Below are positions 1 through 12,540 of a stretch of 64,000 bases of DNA, piece after piece; position 1 is the stretch's first letter; each line of letters opens with the position of its first letter. Under the pieces are notes generated by a model, which did not search any database, was not told where the DNA came from, and saw only the letters and a program-made list of their open reading frames with translations. Origin of the DNA: Semisulcospira habei (taxonomy: Eukaryota; Mollusca; Gastropoda; Semisulcospiridae); the NCBI GenBank assembly GCA_036245525.1, contig BTPG01000004.1, forward strand, positions 161,589,959 to 161,653,958, read 5' to 3'. The position numbers and the translations under genes were made by a program.

Positions 1-473
1 GGATCTCCCTACCACCTCGTTTGGAAACGAAGCGCCTGACGTAGGTCACCCCCTGTGACTTAAGGTTCCGTACAAGTTCATCTTCAGACAGCTCGGCCAA
101 TGCTTGATCTTTAATCACTCCTCTTCATTGTTTTGTGGGAAGTGACCTCCACTGGAGTGTCTCCGATGGAGGAGAGCCTCAGTAGCCCATTGGAGTGTGC
201 CCGGGTACGGCACTCTACCAGCAAGTCACCAGACCTGAGGCGCTGGGCCTCAGGCCTGCCAACACGGCTCCTGAGGGTCTTCCCTACCAGGAAAGGGTGC
301 AGCTTGGAAACAGGCTTCTCTTTGTCTTTGCTGTGGATAATGAGAAAGCGAGGCCAGGCGGCTGACGCCTGAGGTGTCGCTTCCTCACAGTCAGAGTCAC
401 TATCGTTCTCAATGACAATGTCAGCGGCTATGTGCCGCTTTGGTGCCAGTTTTGGTTTTTTGATATTTTCCAT
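1..473 (-). pseudogene. LINE ORF1 (gag-like) remnant, jockey/I-type, cut by window edge
   Basis: Reading on the minus strand from an ATG at 473, the protein has an acidic lead-in, then the segment WPRFLIIHS and the motif LRSGDLLVECRTRAHSN, followed by a short basic stretch. This pattern matches the N-terminal RNA-binding-like ORF1 protein of jockey/I-superfamily LINEs, which coats the element RNA. The open frame ends at 111, but the next frame continues the same kind of protein (GVIKDQALAELSEDEL...) to base 1, so a single-base indel near 120-125 breaks the gene. The rest of the element lies outside the window to the left. The family assignment rests on remembered motifs and the clade is not certain. 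Confidence 0.7.
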
Positions 474-1177
474 ATTATAGTATGATAGATATTCATCCCC
501 CGGGGGTCCCCGCCCGCCACCGAGCCCAACAAGGGAAAGTGCAATTGTCGGCGGGTCTCCAGCCGACGCACAATGGAGACTGCCCGAAAGATATACTCAA
601 GGGGGTAAGCCCGATTGAACCGTTTGAGCCACCGCCTTCTATGAAGTCACACCGTTGAATGCAGGGGAATACTGGCGTAGAGCACCTAATCAGCAGCTGA
701 GACTATAGCATTGTGCTCCGTATAACAACCCGCATGTCAACAGGGGGATAGGGCTCGACGTGACAAGAGCCGATTGACTAGGCCGGTACGACTAGCCTCC
801 CGTTTAGGCAGAAGTCAAGGCCAAAGTGGAGTGTTTCAGCCACCAGGATCCTCTTCTCCCCCGACACGGGTCTCCAAGCACGGCAAACACTTGGGATCCA
901 TAGGACCAAAAGCTCACGTGTATTTTTAAGGACCAATCCAACATGGTAGGACCTGGGTTAGCACAGCTCCTTAAAAACCGGACCATTGAAAAAGACTGAA
1001 CAACATATCTGCTGAGATCAAGTCCTAATCCTGGACAAAGATGGCACCCCTCTGCTAGCCCACTCAGTCAGGGACTGAGGAGACTACCCACCCACGCCAC
1101 GTGGAGGCCGGTGCCCAGTGGGCTTAAATGGAAAGGCTTAAACATGAACATCAAAAGGCTAATTTTACAGACTCATG
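474..1177 (-). other. Probable 5' UTR of the left-edge LINE; no gene seen
   Basis: About 700 bases upstream of the LINE ORF1 start hold no supported coding region. The stretch is GC-richer than its neighbours and ends where a CA-rich tract begins. By position it is the LINE 5' UTR with its internal promoter; this is inference only. Confidence 0.35.
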
Positions 1178-1306
1178 CAGTGACACACACCCACGCACAC
1201 ACACAAACAAACACGCACACGCACGCAAGTACGCGCATGCACGCGCACACACATACACGCATGCGCACACACATACACGCACGCGCGCACACACACACGC
1301 GCGCGG

Positions 1307-1391
<85 letters not shown>
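1178..1391. repeat. (CA)n microsatellite with CG-containing start
   Basis: Alternating CA repeat of about 210 bp. Its first 120 bases carry many CG steps (cgcgcgcac, cgcgcgggc), so the tract is alternating purine-pyrimidine and could adopt Z-DNA. The open frames through it are repeat artefacts. Confidence 0.95.
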
Positions 1392-1392
<1 letters not shown>

Positions 1393-2790
1393 CACACTAG
1401 TCTAATGCATTGAGAACCTGAAATGAACTTGAACGTTAAAAGCGTAGGTTGAGCAATAACAGCACCAACAAAATCGGCAATACAACTCAAGGCGTTCGAG
1501 TATGCTGACGCTAACGCTATGGGCGGGCGAGAGAGAGAAGAAGAAGAAGAGCGAGAATTAAACTTTAAAGTGTGTGCCTGTGGGTTACTTTGAAAGCGAC
1601 CTGTTTCCGACAATTGTGGATCAATAGTTGGCAATATCCACTTCATATTGAAATATGTTCTCAGTATGTCTTACAATAATGCTGAACAAAGAGACTAAGA
1701 GCTTTTGAAGTATGAATGTAATGAAATAAAATACTTCTATGCTCTCCTCGGTTTTCCTTGGTACGTAGGAGAGTTCCACTAGACGACTGCTGTTACGTGT
1801 GCCATACTCACATGGATTGTAAAAAGAAGGGTAGAAAAGTCTCCGCTGAGACAAGACAACGATGAGAACCGGTTTTATCAGGAAAGTTTAGCAACGCAGG
1901 GGCGGATCAGTTACATCGGAAGAGGGGGTGGGGGAGCGGGGTCCAAATTTTTGCTTGGGACCTTCAACCTCAAGCAAAAGGCCTCCCAAAGCAAGACCTT
2001 GCTTCCCAGGGGCCGAAAAAAAAACAAAACGCTAAGAGGGAGGGGGGGGGGGGGGGTCGGGGGGGGGGATGCATGTGTGTGAATCTCTTGTACATGGCCA
2101 ACACCTCTTGCACATGCTCAACACCGATAGGGGGAGGGGGTAGAAGCGCTAACCGTGTCCACGAAAATCTTGCACCTTCTCACCACTAGCCATGACCAAA
2201 AGCAAGGTTGGGGGGGGGGGGGGCATTGCTATAGCTATTAAAGAATGTTTTTGACCTGTGGGTGGGTGTATGTGTGTGTGTGTGGGGGGGCAAATCCGCC
2301 CCTGGTACGTAAGGGATGACGCTTTCACTTCACATCCCAAACATACAGTTTGCGGAGGCTGAGTTCCGCCTGCTGGAACTTTGCATGGCGTGCATGTTTA
2401 TTAATTATTTAGCATATTTAATTAGTCTCAGGCGCTCTGCCACTGATACAAACTCGCGTTCTCCAACAAGGTTTCTCCCAAATGCTGACCGATAACCCTC
2501 CGCCCCCCCCCCCCCCTCCTGACACCCCTTCGTAATGACCCTTAGTTTTAGCTATCCGTAATCACAGTTACCGTAAAGAGGTTTTGTGTAAGAGGGCTTT
2601 ATAATGGAAGTAAAAGAAACAAAGCCAAAATGGCGGCTATGACCTTAATCTTGAAGCTACTGACCGAGTTTGGAAATTTAATTCACCTCCTGTCACCTAC
2701 GACTACTACATGGTAAGTTTTGAACAAATTTGGTTCGGTGGCTCCTGACAAATTTCCTAGACAAGAAATAAATACAGACTCTGATGCGGC
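1392..2790. other. Non-coding stretch with homopolymeric G and C runs
   Basis: No supported gene. It contains long G runs at 2041-2069 and 2206-2223 and a C run at 2502-2515, all of which could form quadruplex structures on one strand. The rest is ordinary AT-balanced sequence. Confidence 0.6.
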
Positions 2791-2792
2791 TT

Positions 2793-2855
2793 TTTTGGTA
2801 ACAAGGTGTCTGTGCATCGCACACCACTATGCGATGTCTTGATGTGACCAGCCGT
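2793..2855 (+). repeat. 63-bp hairpin repeat, copy 1
   Basis: One of four copies of a short repeat that starts TTTGGTAACAAGGTGTCTGT and ends GACCAGCCGT. In the middle an 8-base arm with loop CACCACTA forms a dyad (GCATCGCA here, ACATCGCA in other copies, pairing with TGCGATGT). The other copies lie at 3011-3054 (lacking the 3' half of the hairpin), 9915-9978 and 9979-10039. Confidence 0.75.
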
Positions 2856-3010
2856 ATGTATGGCCGGCGTTATTTCGCCGTCGTTGGAGTTTGACTGATT
2901 TGTGCTTATTAGGTTTGACTGGTCACAAAATCAATCGCATGAGTAGTGGCCGGATCAGAACAAGTCTGATCTCGCGGAGACACAGGCGGGGCTAGACCCC
3001 AACAATGCAT

Positions 3011-3054
3011 TTTTGGTAACAAGGTGTCTGTACATAGCACACCACTAAGCCGTA
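3011..3054 (+). repeat. Hairpin repeat, copy 2 (deleted)
   Basis: Same start as copy 1, but it jumps from ACCACTA straight to AGCCGT. It has therefore lost about 20 bases containing the second arm of the dyad. Confidence 0.7.
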
Positions 3055-3265
3055 TACCCTTATGACATTTCACAAATCAGTCACGTTTTGTGTTTGTTGC
3101 CTGAGGTGTATTTCGGGCATGTTTAAGCCTTTATTGGCTAAGGGCTGCCTTCATCAGCGTGCTGACCCTTTTGTTTTTGTTGAGTAACCCTTTGTTAGGT
3201 TTTTATGGTAGTTTGTTTTTGGTTCATTCTGTATTGTTCAAGTAGTTGATGTATTCTCGCTAACG

Positions 3266-3462
3266 TCACTGCCAATTCAAAGGGCTAGTGGCGAGTAGTC
3301 GGGGCGCAACCACTGCTTATTGTATGAGCTAGTGTTGCGTAGATGGCTTCTTGGTTGTAGTTTAGTTTTGTTTCCACCACTGCCAATTGGTAGGGCTAGT
3401 GTGGAGTAGAAGAGCTGCTCTGTCGAAGCGCTCCCACTGCTAAATGCGAGAGCTAGTGGAGA
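3266..3462. repeat. Four CACTGC...GCTAGTG half-dyad units near a Penelope-like element
   Basis: Units beginning CACTGC and closing GCTAGTG about 15 bases later recur at about 3268, 3310, 3378 and 3438. Each can fold into an imperfect hairpin. Related motifs ending GAGCTAGTGG recur at 5667 and 5722 on the far side of the Penelope-like coding remnant, so they may be parts of its terminal repeats. Confidence 0.5.
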
Positions 3463-3589
3463 GTGCGGCGTTCTTGCATTTTGTTTCTTCGGTTCTCTTC
3501 CCGCAGTGCTGGTGGACGATGCTCGAACATGGCCTGCCGGTTCAGTTTTGAAAGCTCGTGCCGTCAACTGTATTAGCGTGTATTGAGTT

Positions 3590-4376
3590 GTATCTTGCCG
3601 GCAGATAACCCGCCTCTCCTCGGAGCCCGGTTCGGAGAGACTTACACGCGCTCGTCCGGAGCCTCCTGTCGACTCCCCTCGTGAGGAGTCATCGCATGCT
3701 ACGTAGGTCTTGCCCTTGCAGCCATACGGCGCCTGAGGGATGTTGCCATGGTGGATTGGTTAACGAGCTTCAGGAGCTACGACTCGCCCGGTCTGCCTAC
3801 AGTTCGAGGGAACAATTACGTACAGCTCCTCTCGGACCATACCTTACCTGGACCGCCGCGCCTTTGGTCCACGGGTTCACCTTGCGCCCGCTTACGGGGC
3901 GCTATTCCACCAGGAGACCACATAGCAAATCCCTGTACAAGCCTCACGTGTGCCTACCACATAGCCGTTCGCTAAGGACGTGCTCGCCTCTTTGCCGGTT
4001 CCGGCAGCACTGACGCTACATGCCGGACGTTCTTCCTGGCTCAGCTCAGTCATACGTTCTGAATTACAGGACCCCTCCCTCAGGGAGGTTAGAGGCTACA
4101 GGTACGTTATCAAGGCACTTGCATGGCCACGAACGTCACATTCGTCAGGGACTGTACTGTCGTACAACTTCGTGGCTACCGGAGGCTGGCGGGCAGGATG
4201 ACTTCGCCCGCCTCGATCTGGTGGGGGCGTTTTGCGGGGAGCACAACTCCCTCCTGGCGCCTCAGCGCCGTAGGTATTCACCTACCTAGGGTCGTCGGGA
4301 GTTTGCGTTAGGGAGGACGGCCCTTGGGCCCTCAGGTGTGCTGGAGCGCGGCACCCACCTCCTATTCGCACCATTC
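3590..4376. other. GC-rich unclassified repeat-like segment
   Basis: Roughly 800 bases of markedly GC-rich DNA with many open frames in all registers, none with a recognisable motif. It is bordered on the right by palindromic sequences at 4377-4462 and 4662-4717. It is probably part of an interspersed element, but no transposase, reverse transcriptase or recombinase motif could be read. Confidence 0.4.
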
Positions 4377-4462
4377 AGTCATGTCATCGGTAATGTTTTT
4401 GAAGAAACAAATTCATTTTTCTTTAAAAGGTATTACCGAAAAATACTTACCGACGACATGAC
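4377..4462. repeat. Palindrome, arms GTCATGTCATCGGTAA / TTACCGACGACATGAC
   Basis: The arms at 4377-4392 and 4447-4462 are near-perfect reverse complements around an AT-rich centre. A related copy of one arm plus the centre occurs in inverted orientation at 4662-4717. The arrangement resembles termini of a foldback or inverted-repeat element bracketing the 4463-4661 segment. Confidence 0.6.
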
Positions 4463-4719
4463 TCAAACGACCCTCCCACCTGCCCCGCTTGCCGCTGGTG
4501 CGCTAAGTATCCTGACTGAGGGATTATGGGTACCCGGCTTCCGGGTGGTGGGTATAGGGGGACAACTCTTGGTCCCCTCGGGGTTCCCCGAGTGCCTCCC
4601 GGGTTGTGTTTTAACACAACTGGCTCTTAGGCTAGAATGAGTAAGTAGTAGACACTTCCATTCAGTCATGTCATCGGTAAGTATTTTTCGAAAAAATACC
4701 TTTTAAAGAAAAATGAATA

Positions 4720-5651
4720 TTTCTCTAGTTCGATTCGTGGCTGGCTGCAAACTGGGATGCGTCTTCTCGCCCTGAGCGCGCCGGTCGGCATGGTCCAGAA
4801 GTGGCGGTGTGTGCAGCACAGTCGCCCGGTATACTGTCTTATGTTTTGCCATCATAAGGACCAGTAGGTCTGTTTCCTTATTTGTAGGAAGGTAGTGGAG
4901 TTCACTCCGTTGTTGCTGTATTTCTCGCATTCTGTCAGCCTGTGTCTTGTTTTGTCTTTCCTTCAGTGGTTGTATCATGCGTCGAGGGCCGTGCATTGTA
5001 ATATTGCTGTGCTTTATATTCAGTACAGCGGCAAGGCAACGTTCGAGTTGTTTTTTTGTTGTTGTTCTGAGAAACCGTCTGCTCCTGCTGAGATTAACAC
5101 GATGTATATTTCCTTTTCCTTCGGCTTGCATATCTTTCTGGTCATGAAAGTTGCCTCGTTCTCACAGTTGGTGTGTGAAGCTGGCTCCTTCTGTGTGTGC
5201 CTTGGCCAGCGTGAAAGGGCTGTTGATTTCTTCATTCGATCCCCGGATAAAGATAATCCCATGATCTCTGTATCGTTTGTGCTGTATGATGGCATCCTTG
5301 TGTGGGTAGTTGTTGATGACCTGGCATAATTTGTGCCATTAGTAGGTCACTGCATGAGGGGGATGGGACTTGACCCATTGCGCAGCCGATGATTTGTTTG
5401 TAATTTTGTCCGTTGAAGGTGAAGATGTTGTTTTTCAGCATTAGTGCCAGAAGTTTCACTATTCTATCCCTTTTCATGTTTGGTAGGGGAGGTAGTCGGA
5501 GTGTCTCAGGTAGTGCGTCGCTGGCAGCTTGCAGGAGCGCGTCTTGGTTTTGTACTGTGTATACATTTGAGACGTCATAAACACAGATTTTTGTGTCTTC
5601 AGGGAATTCCGTTTCTTCTATCAGGCGTATGAATGCAGGCGTGTCCTTCAA
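4720..5651 (-). pseudogene. Penelope-like element reverse transcriptase remnant
   Basis: The minus-strand frame 5651-5232 carries reverse transcriptase motifs in the arrangement seen in Penelope-like elements: FIRLIEETEFPEDTKICVYD followed by a damaged DV-xLYT box (YDVSNVYT), then LKNNIFTFNGQNYKQIIGCA and an AMG(Q)xPSPS box. Downstream minus-strand frames (5295-5020 and 5131-4703) contain lysine/arginine-rich segments consistent with the following connector region, but need at least two frame changes. The YxDD catalytic region cannot be identified, so the element is dead. The product would copy element RNA into DNA at chromosome breaks or telomeric ends. Family assignment is from motif order. 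Confidence 0.65.
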
Positions 5652-5779
5652 AACTTTAAGGATTGAGCTAGTGGTGCCTCATGTTCTTCTTCTCTCTGCT
5701 TTTTTCCTCTGCTAAAATGGTGGAGCTAGTGGTCGGTGCAAAGGTCTGTTGTATTGATGCATTTCGGCCAGTACATATC

Positions 5780-5901
5780 ATCACAAGCGTCCCAGTAGCC
5801 CTCTTGTTGACATAAATTTCTTAATAGGGACGGCACGCGCATCACAAGCGTCCCAGTAGCCCTCTTGTTGACAGAAATTTCTTAATAGGGACGGCACGCG
5901 C
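5780..5901. repeat. 61-bp tandem duplication at the left edge of a TIR element
   Basis: The segment 5780-5840 is repeated at 5841-5901 with one visible difference. It includes flanking DNA plus the first bases of the inverted terminus of the 5888-9722 element, so the duplication spans that junction. Confidence 0.85.
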
Positions 5902-7227
5902 CGCCTCCCATCTGGTTTCACTGAATGCCGGGCCGGAGAGGGGTGGGTTGGGGGTTGGTACGGGTCAACACTGACCTATACTAAAACACAACCAGAGCAG
6001 TGGCAAATGCACTGACCCAGATCTTTAGTTCACGGCTGCAAAGTCTGGTCACTACTGACTCTGAGACATTCCTCTCCAAAAATTCCAAACTCAGCCTTTC
6101 CACGTCGGTAATGGGGTTCCATTGCTAACGACGCAGTCGGACATCTTTGTTTTTAACTCACGTCAAATGCTCGTTTTCTTTTTATAACGTTTCTTGTGGG
6201 TTTTTTATCTATCGCCTATTTCATTCAAAATGTGATTTTGCAAAATAAACAAAAAGTGATAAAATTTCATTTAAAAATGGACAGCAATTAATGAAATAGT
6301 TTTTGTTTTGAGTGTATTTTGGGCTGATGCGGCTTAGTTTCCGAGGGCACTGACGTGGAAATTAGCAAAGTCGTTTCTGGTACACTCTAACTAGGGCATA
6401 TGGGCCCCAGTGTTTCGTGAAAACGCTTGAAACAGACCAGGCTACGTCAAGTGTCACACTAGAAAAACTTCCGATCGCGGCCTGGCCTGTACTTTCTTAC
6501 TTTTTAGCCTTTTCAAGTCGGCAAAGCGATCGCTGTCGCCATTGCTAACGACGCTGTCCGACATTTTGTTTTTACTCTCCTCTCACGACTTTTTAAAAAA
6601 TGTGATATTATGGCAATTGTTATTATACTGCAGTATTTTGTTTATGGTAAAATATTTTAAAAATATGGTTCAATATAAACATTTTATTTAAAATGCTTAG
6701 AACTGATCTACAGTTGATACAATACTTTGGCTTTGAGTGTATATGTATTTTAGTGTTGTTTGGCTGCCTCACGTGGTGCATGTGTAAGATTCCAGACCAG
6801 AACTGAACTGTGCAACTTAAGTATGAATGTAAGGGCTCATACACTTTTCAAAGTAGCCAGTCAGTTACAACTTTCGGCTTACACATGTGAGCAATCGAAA
6901 ACCGACCGACACATTCCACACGGTTTCCTGAGCGGCTAGCTCGAACACTAACTAGCCAAACTCTTTCTGGTACTCTATGACTAGAAAACAGAGGTAAATG
7001 AAACTTGCAGGGAGATATTAATCACTAAAGGTTTCGGAGCCTTTAAGAGACATGAAAGTATATGCCCCCGGCAACATAGACACTGCCGCCGGTTTCATTA
7101 TGGCACTGAGGTGGAAAGCGCTCTCTGGTAAGCTACAAGGGAACAGAACTAAATAAAATGGGCAGGCAGAGTTAAATCACTGAAGATTTTGTACCTTACG
7201 AAGATACATTTAGGTATATGCCGCCGA

Positions 7228-7550
7228 CATGTTCCCTGCAGCTCTGTACATTTTTCCATCCTGTCCCGCTTTGCCCGAAAGGAATAGATTCACATTAGCC
7301 TCTGATGTCCAAGGGGCTCGTGAGATCCAGCTCTTTATGACAAACGCCCTTCTCAATGCACCAGTTGCAGGGAGGGCATGGGTGGCGGTTGTGAACAGAC
7401 TCATATAACCCACCAACACACACGCTGCAGTTCTGTACAGTTTTTCATCCTGCCCACCCCCCACCCCCCTTTGCCTGAGAAGAAATAGATTCACATTAGC
7501 CCCTACCAGTCACAGGGGCTCGTGAGATCCTGTCCTGTATGCCAAACGTA
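7228..7550. repeat. Two diverged direct repeats of about 200 bp
   Basis: Blocks containing CTGCAG-TCTGTACA, AGATTCACATTAGCC and GGGGCTCGTGAGATCC occur near 7228-7350 and again near 7424-7550. They lie inside the long inverted-repeat element. Confidence 0.75.
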
Positions 7551-7765
7551 ATCCACCCCAGATGTTCCTATGAATGTGGACGCGGTCAGTGTCCAGTAGT
7601 GATAGCCACACGGCCCCACATGTGGCCCTCATTGCTGGAAACCGATCTGCATCGGATGTTTATACTAACAGAGTGAACTGAGGGACTAAAAGCCCTAAGC
7701 ATGAAATAGAAGGATAGGTGATTTTAATTGTGGCACAGTCTATCCCCTCTTTATTCTATTGGACT

Positions 7766-7987
<222 letters not shown>

Positions 7988-8299
7988 TCAGTGCATTCTA
8001 CATTTTTATGTTCAGCCCTTTTGGCCACGGAATACAGTGCCGTTTCCGTACTGTCCAGTCTCTTAGCTATAGTCAATATTTCAAGGATCCCCTAAAAACA
8101 CTACCGCCCATCAGCTGCACATTTGCCATGCACAAAATAACAACAACAACAACAAAAACCAGCACATTGACAGTCTCATTTCTTGGTTATGAACCTGATT
8201 CCTTACCAACCCCACACCCAAGCACAGCTGAAATCAGCGTGCCCCACAAATCACTAAGTCAGCGGCAACTCAACATAGGCCCACTATTGTCCACTGGAT

Positions 8300-9050
8300 A
8301 AGCTCAGGATGGAAAATATTACTAGGAAAATAAAATATTATGATCATGATCTACGAGTGTGATTGAGTGGCTGCAAGTTGCACCATAGGTGAATTTCCTG
8401 TACATAAAGTCTTTCGAACAATAAATTAAATTAGCTGCTTTATTGATTTATCCCATAGGTGAGGTAGCAGGGATAATATGGGCAACCTAGAAACGTGTAC
8501 AACACATGCGGACCACTCTTTATTCTAGTCACACTGTGACCTGTGAACACGGCATCCATGCTTGCGCGTACCAGCTCTTTCCCCGGGCGTTATAAGTTTG
8601 AGCATGTGTTCAGTCTTATGCTAAAACCTGACTTTGTCCGCTCTGAGAAGAACTGCGCAGTTCGTTTGCGGCAGCAGGTTCTCAGTAGCCTTTGTAAATG
8701 CAGGGGCAAATGTACATATATGCTAGGACTAGAAGCGGTATATTGGCCTGTCTCCTGCACGGTTTCAGTTTCAGCAAGCATACTGGCCTGCAATACCAGC
8801 TTGGTGAAAATACATAGATTGTAATGAGTCTGTGCAAGTTTTGAAAACCTTCGGTGGTAAACCTCTCTCGTGATTTATACTATAGTGCTCCTCAGTTCCC
8901 GCATCAGAGTAGGGTTTGTCTAACGTGTAACCCCGAGGCGGCCGGCGAATTTTCGCAAACGAATGCGGGCGCTTTTGTGTTCGTTAGAAGCCTAGTGCCT
9001 GGCTTTAGGTTTCAAATGAATGGCCAAACAAACGCATACTTTGATTGTGC
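8300..9050. other. Interior of the TIR element, no gene recognised
   Basis: Open frames of 93 and 97 codons at 8543-8824 and 8854-9147 have no recognisable motif. They are not supported as genes. Confidence 0.5.
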
Positions 9051-9914
9051 AGCATCAAATCTAACGCTCGTAGCACGTGAGGTCAACACAATACACTCAA
9101 ACAAAAGTAATTTATCAATAGCTGACCATTTAAAGCATTCTAAATAAAACATTTGATTTTAAACACTTGGAAACATTGCTACAAGTTTCCTGGCAATATA
9201 GCAATAGATTATCAATTTCCACAGTATCACATAAAAAAAGAAAAACAACCGAAGAGAGTAAAACCAAGATGTCGGACCGCGTCGTTAGCAATGGAATCAG
9301 CGATCGCTTTACCGACTTGAAAAGCTGAGAATTTTTACAAAGGAAGGCCTCAGAGTAAAAATAGACTGTACAGAGACCTCGGGAAAGGGTTGGGAATTTG
9401 TTTACAGTACACATAAACACGCCGGCACGACCAGGGAGCGATAAAGCGGCAGCGGCGAGCTGTTAAAGCGGCCGAGGCGTTGACAGTTTCTGTCGTTATG
9501 TTGGGGTAAGAGGCAGTCTGGCACCAGATTCAAGCGAGGCCTTGTTTCGGCATGGCTAAACATCTGGGTCACGGACATTTGACACTGCTCTGGGTGTATC
9601 AATTTACAGGTCAGTGTTGGCCGGACAGGTCGTAGACCCACCCACCCCCACCGCCCCCCCTCCCACCCCCACCCCTGCCCGGCATTTAGTGAAACCAGAT
9701 GGGAGGCGGCGCGTGCCGTCCCTATGAGCTTTCGTACTTGGGCCGGCGATTTTGACCCTTTTCTGTTTACCAACCATCACTAAGTTGTCATATGCATCCG
9801 GGTGGCGCAAACAAATGTTGATGTGATCTCGTCGTCTGCTGTACTATACTATTAGACAGTCGTTCGGCAATTGTTTGATGCAGCGTTGCTAGCAGTGTGC
9901 GGGGCTTGTCTGCC

Positions 9915-10039
9915 TTTTTGGTAACAAGGTGTCTGTACATCGCACACCACTATGTGATGTCTTGATGTGACCAGCCGTTTGGTAACAAGGTGTCTGTACA
10001 TCGCACACTACTATGCGATGTCTTGATGTGACCAGCCGT
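9915..10039 (+). repeat. Hairpin repeat, copies 3 and 4 in tandem
   Basis: Two head-to-tail copies (9915-9978 and 9979-10039) of the same repeat found at 2793, each with the central dyad; copy 4 has the intact arm TGCGATGT and copy 3 reads TGTGATGT. Confidence 0.8.
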
Positions 10040-10083
10040 AAACCGGTAAGTTGTGTAGGCTGTGCGTGTGTTGATTGTTTGTT

Positions 10084-10085
<2 letters not shown>

Positions 10086-10145
<60 letters not shown>
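10086..10145. repeat. (GT)n microsatellite followed by G run
   Basis: A GT repeat of about 60 bp with one TTT interruption leads into a 13-base G run. Confidence 0.95.
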
Positions 10146-10149
10146 GGGG

Positions 10150-10980
10150 GGGGGGGAGGGGTTGAGGTGGGGTGGCGTGTGTATGTGTACACCAGGTTAC
10201 GTCTAGTCAAGGCTGGCACAGCTGCTTATAATAAAACGGTGGAGTGTCGGCCTTGTACTGTCTGTGTTGTGTAAACACATTCCGGGTATACATTAAGACA
10301 GCAGTCACTTTTTCAGAAATTGTATTTGGTTGAGAAAAGTGTGTTATGTTACCTTTGTGTGGAAAGTGTGTGTGTGTGTGTGTTCTGAGTGTGTGTGTTT
10401 GTGTGTGTGTTTATGCGTTGGTATGTGTTGTTTTCTGTGTTTGTTTGTGCGTGTGTTAGTGCGAATACTATTGAGAAAAAAAGTTTTTTTTGTTGCTTTT
10501 GTATCTTGGTAAAATGACTGGCCTGTTTATAGTGCAGAGTATGACCACCGTTTGTTTTTCTGAGAAATCAATTTCTCGGGAACCAGTCATGAGTATATTA
10601 AGTCAACTTCAAAACATGCTCTCCTCTTGAGTGTATTGACACCTCTCAGTAACAGCCTTTCAAAAGCCTTCAGTGACGTGGTCGCTTATTCATAAAAGCA
10701 TGTCTGCATTAAAAGGAAGTGTCCCCTCTCGCATACCTTATAAATTGAATAGCGATGTGTCACAAAAGAGCATTCAGCTGTGAAAACGAATAGGCTACAC
10801 AGGTGGGTAAACAGGTGGATTATGAAATGGTGCGCGCCACAGATTTAAGAGAGGAGAGGTTTGATTTGAGAGAAACGACCGTGTGGACGTTAACGACCTT
10901 AATTAGTTAATTAATAGGGTATCTGTTCGGCTCCTGAGAATCCTGAGCTTTTGTATTGTATATTCTTCTTTCTCTGCACA
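10150..10980. other. Non-coding stretch, TG-rich at its start
   Basis: Short interrupted TG repeats occur at 10367-10460. No gene, RNA or element motif was recognised in the remainder. Confidence 0.5.
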
Positions 10981-11085
10981 TGCAGTAAATATAACTGGTG
11001 GCCACACCCACGAGGGCACCAAACTTAAAGATGAGGCTACAACTGCCACCTCAAACAAAACGCTGCCTACACACACATATCAATA

Positions 11086-11506
11086 AATAAATTAAATAAA
11101 TAAATTAGCGCAATAAATAGGCGCTTTATCCCAATTAAAAATCGGCTCAAAGCGCCGCCGCGAACTGAACCCAACAAGCACGCTCACGTGAATCACACGC
11201 ATATACTCACACACTGTACATAAACACAGAACATTCACGTGGTGCTAAGGGCAAGCTCAAGCGAGCTACTGAAGTTTTGGAAATTCAAATCGTTTATATT
11301 TGAAATTTGATTAAGTGGGCTGAAATTGATACCAAAGTCGTGGGGGAGGAAGAACCGGAGTATCCGGAGAAAGAACCCCCGGCGGTCCGCCCGAATTAAC
11401 GGTGACACTTACTAGACGAGAAAAGTCCGACGCCGGAACCGGATATCGAACCTCGCACCTCTTGCATTGGTGGCAGGCGCTTTTACCGCTACGCCACGGA
11501 CCTCCG
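11086..11506 (-). mobile_element. tRNA-derived SINE
   Basis: On the minus strand the head reads GGTCCGTGGCGTAGCGGTAA, an A-box-like start, and 40 bases later GAGGTTCGATATCC, a B-box-like sequence. Together they form a polymerase III promoter of tRNA type. A middle domain with CTCCGGATACTCCGGTT follows, and the element ends in an AT-rich TTTA-type tail near 11086. The related locus at 31914 lacks the insertion at the matching point (after CGCACATGGAGG). It is not a functional tRNA gene: the cloverleaf is incomplete and the B box has an extra base. Confidence 0.75.
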
Positions 11507-12540
11507 TGTGCGTTATGTCAGACAGGCTTAAAGTTTGGGACTGTAAATCTTCCAGCAAAATGTCAAAGCCAGTAAGAAAATAAGATAACAGCAGCAAGTA
11601 CATGTGTTTGGTAAATCGCTCAAATAAAACATGAGAACTCATCGAGCCCAATGGTGTTATGAGTTGGTGATGGAAACACTAAAAGAAATAGTACATTATG
11701 CAGTACATACCTCCTCCTCCCCCACCTAAAACTAGCTGTTCATCATAAAACATATCGCATTCATTGGATCACTTGACTGACTGATTATTAAATCATGTCT
11801 GTGTCACCTTTCTTCGTTTTCTTTCTTGTTTTAATCCCAAATATATATCAGTGTCAGTGCTAATGCCAGCAGTGCCAAGAATCCTTGCAGCGAACTGCAA
11901 ATTACGCAGCAGCAAAACACAGTTCTTTTTTTGTGCAGCTAGGCTACTGCTAGCGAGATAGGGTTTAATTTTAAACAAATCATTACATTAACTTCCAAGC
12001 GTGTTCGCATTGTGCTGGGTATTCTTTCAATGTGTAATGTACTGCACCATCAGTGATTACTGAGACTGCATTGGCAGTGATCACACATAGCTTACTGATT
12101 TAATTAAATGTATTGGCAGTGATCAACATAGCTTACTAAATGAATTAAATGTTACAGTAATATGTAATTAATCAAGTTCCGAAACTTTGTTCAGCCATGA
12201 CAGTTAAAACCAAGTGGTGTGGCACTCTTTCTCTTTTACAGCAAGCAACATGTTGCACTTCGGACATCGGTTTCGAAGATAGCGTTTGTTTTTGTGGATT
12301 GCATTTTGTTTTGGAGCTGTGCTGTCGAAATGAAATGGGCAAAGCGATGGTAAAGTGAATGGAAATAAACGTGACAAACCTTTAATAAGACGTAAAAATG
12401 CACAAAGCGACTTTGCAGGTTGCTTTTCTTGGGAAAAAAACAACAACAAGCTTACGTAGAACAAATCGAAAAAAAAAAACTCGTCGGCACATCGAAATTC
12501 ACGGCAACGAGTCCGCGTGCATCTTGTATCATGTAAAGAT

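Noticed and set aside
1111..1646. Open frames of His/Thr or Cys/Val repeats
   Set aside because: They are translations of (CA)n tracts in every phase; the same holds for those at 7718-8301, 10062-10274, 13012-13364, 45455-46291, 53557-53981 and 62742-63081.
3681..4311. Overlapping frames of 60-110 codons in GC-rich DNA
   Set aside because: Open frames occur in many registers with no motif, as expected from base composition.
11412..11506. tRNA gene on the minus strand
   Set aside because: A- and B-box-like sequences are present, but the cloverleaf cannot be completed and the segment is joined to a SINE body and tail.
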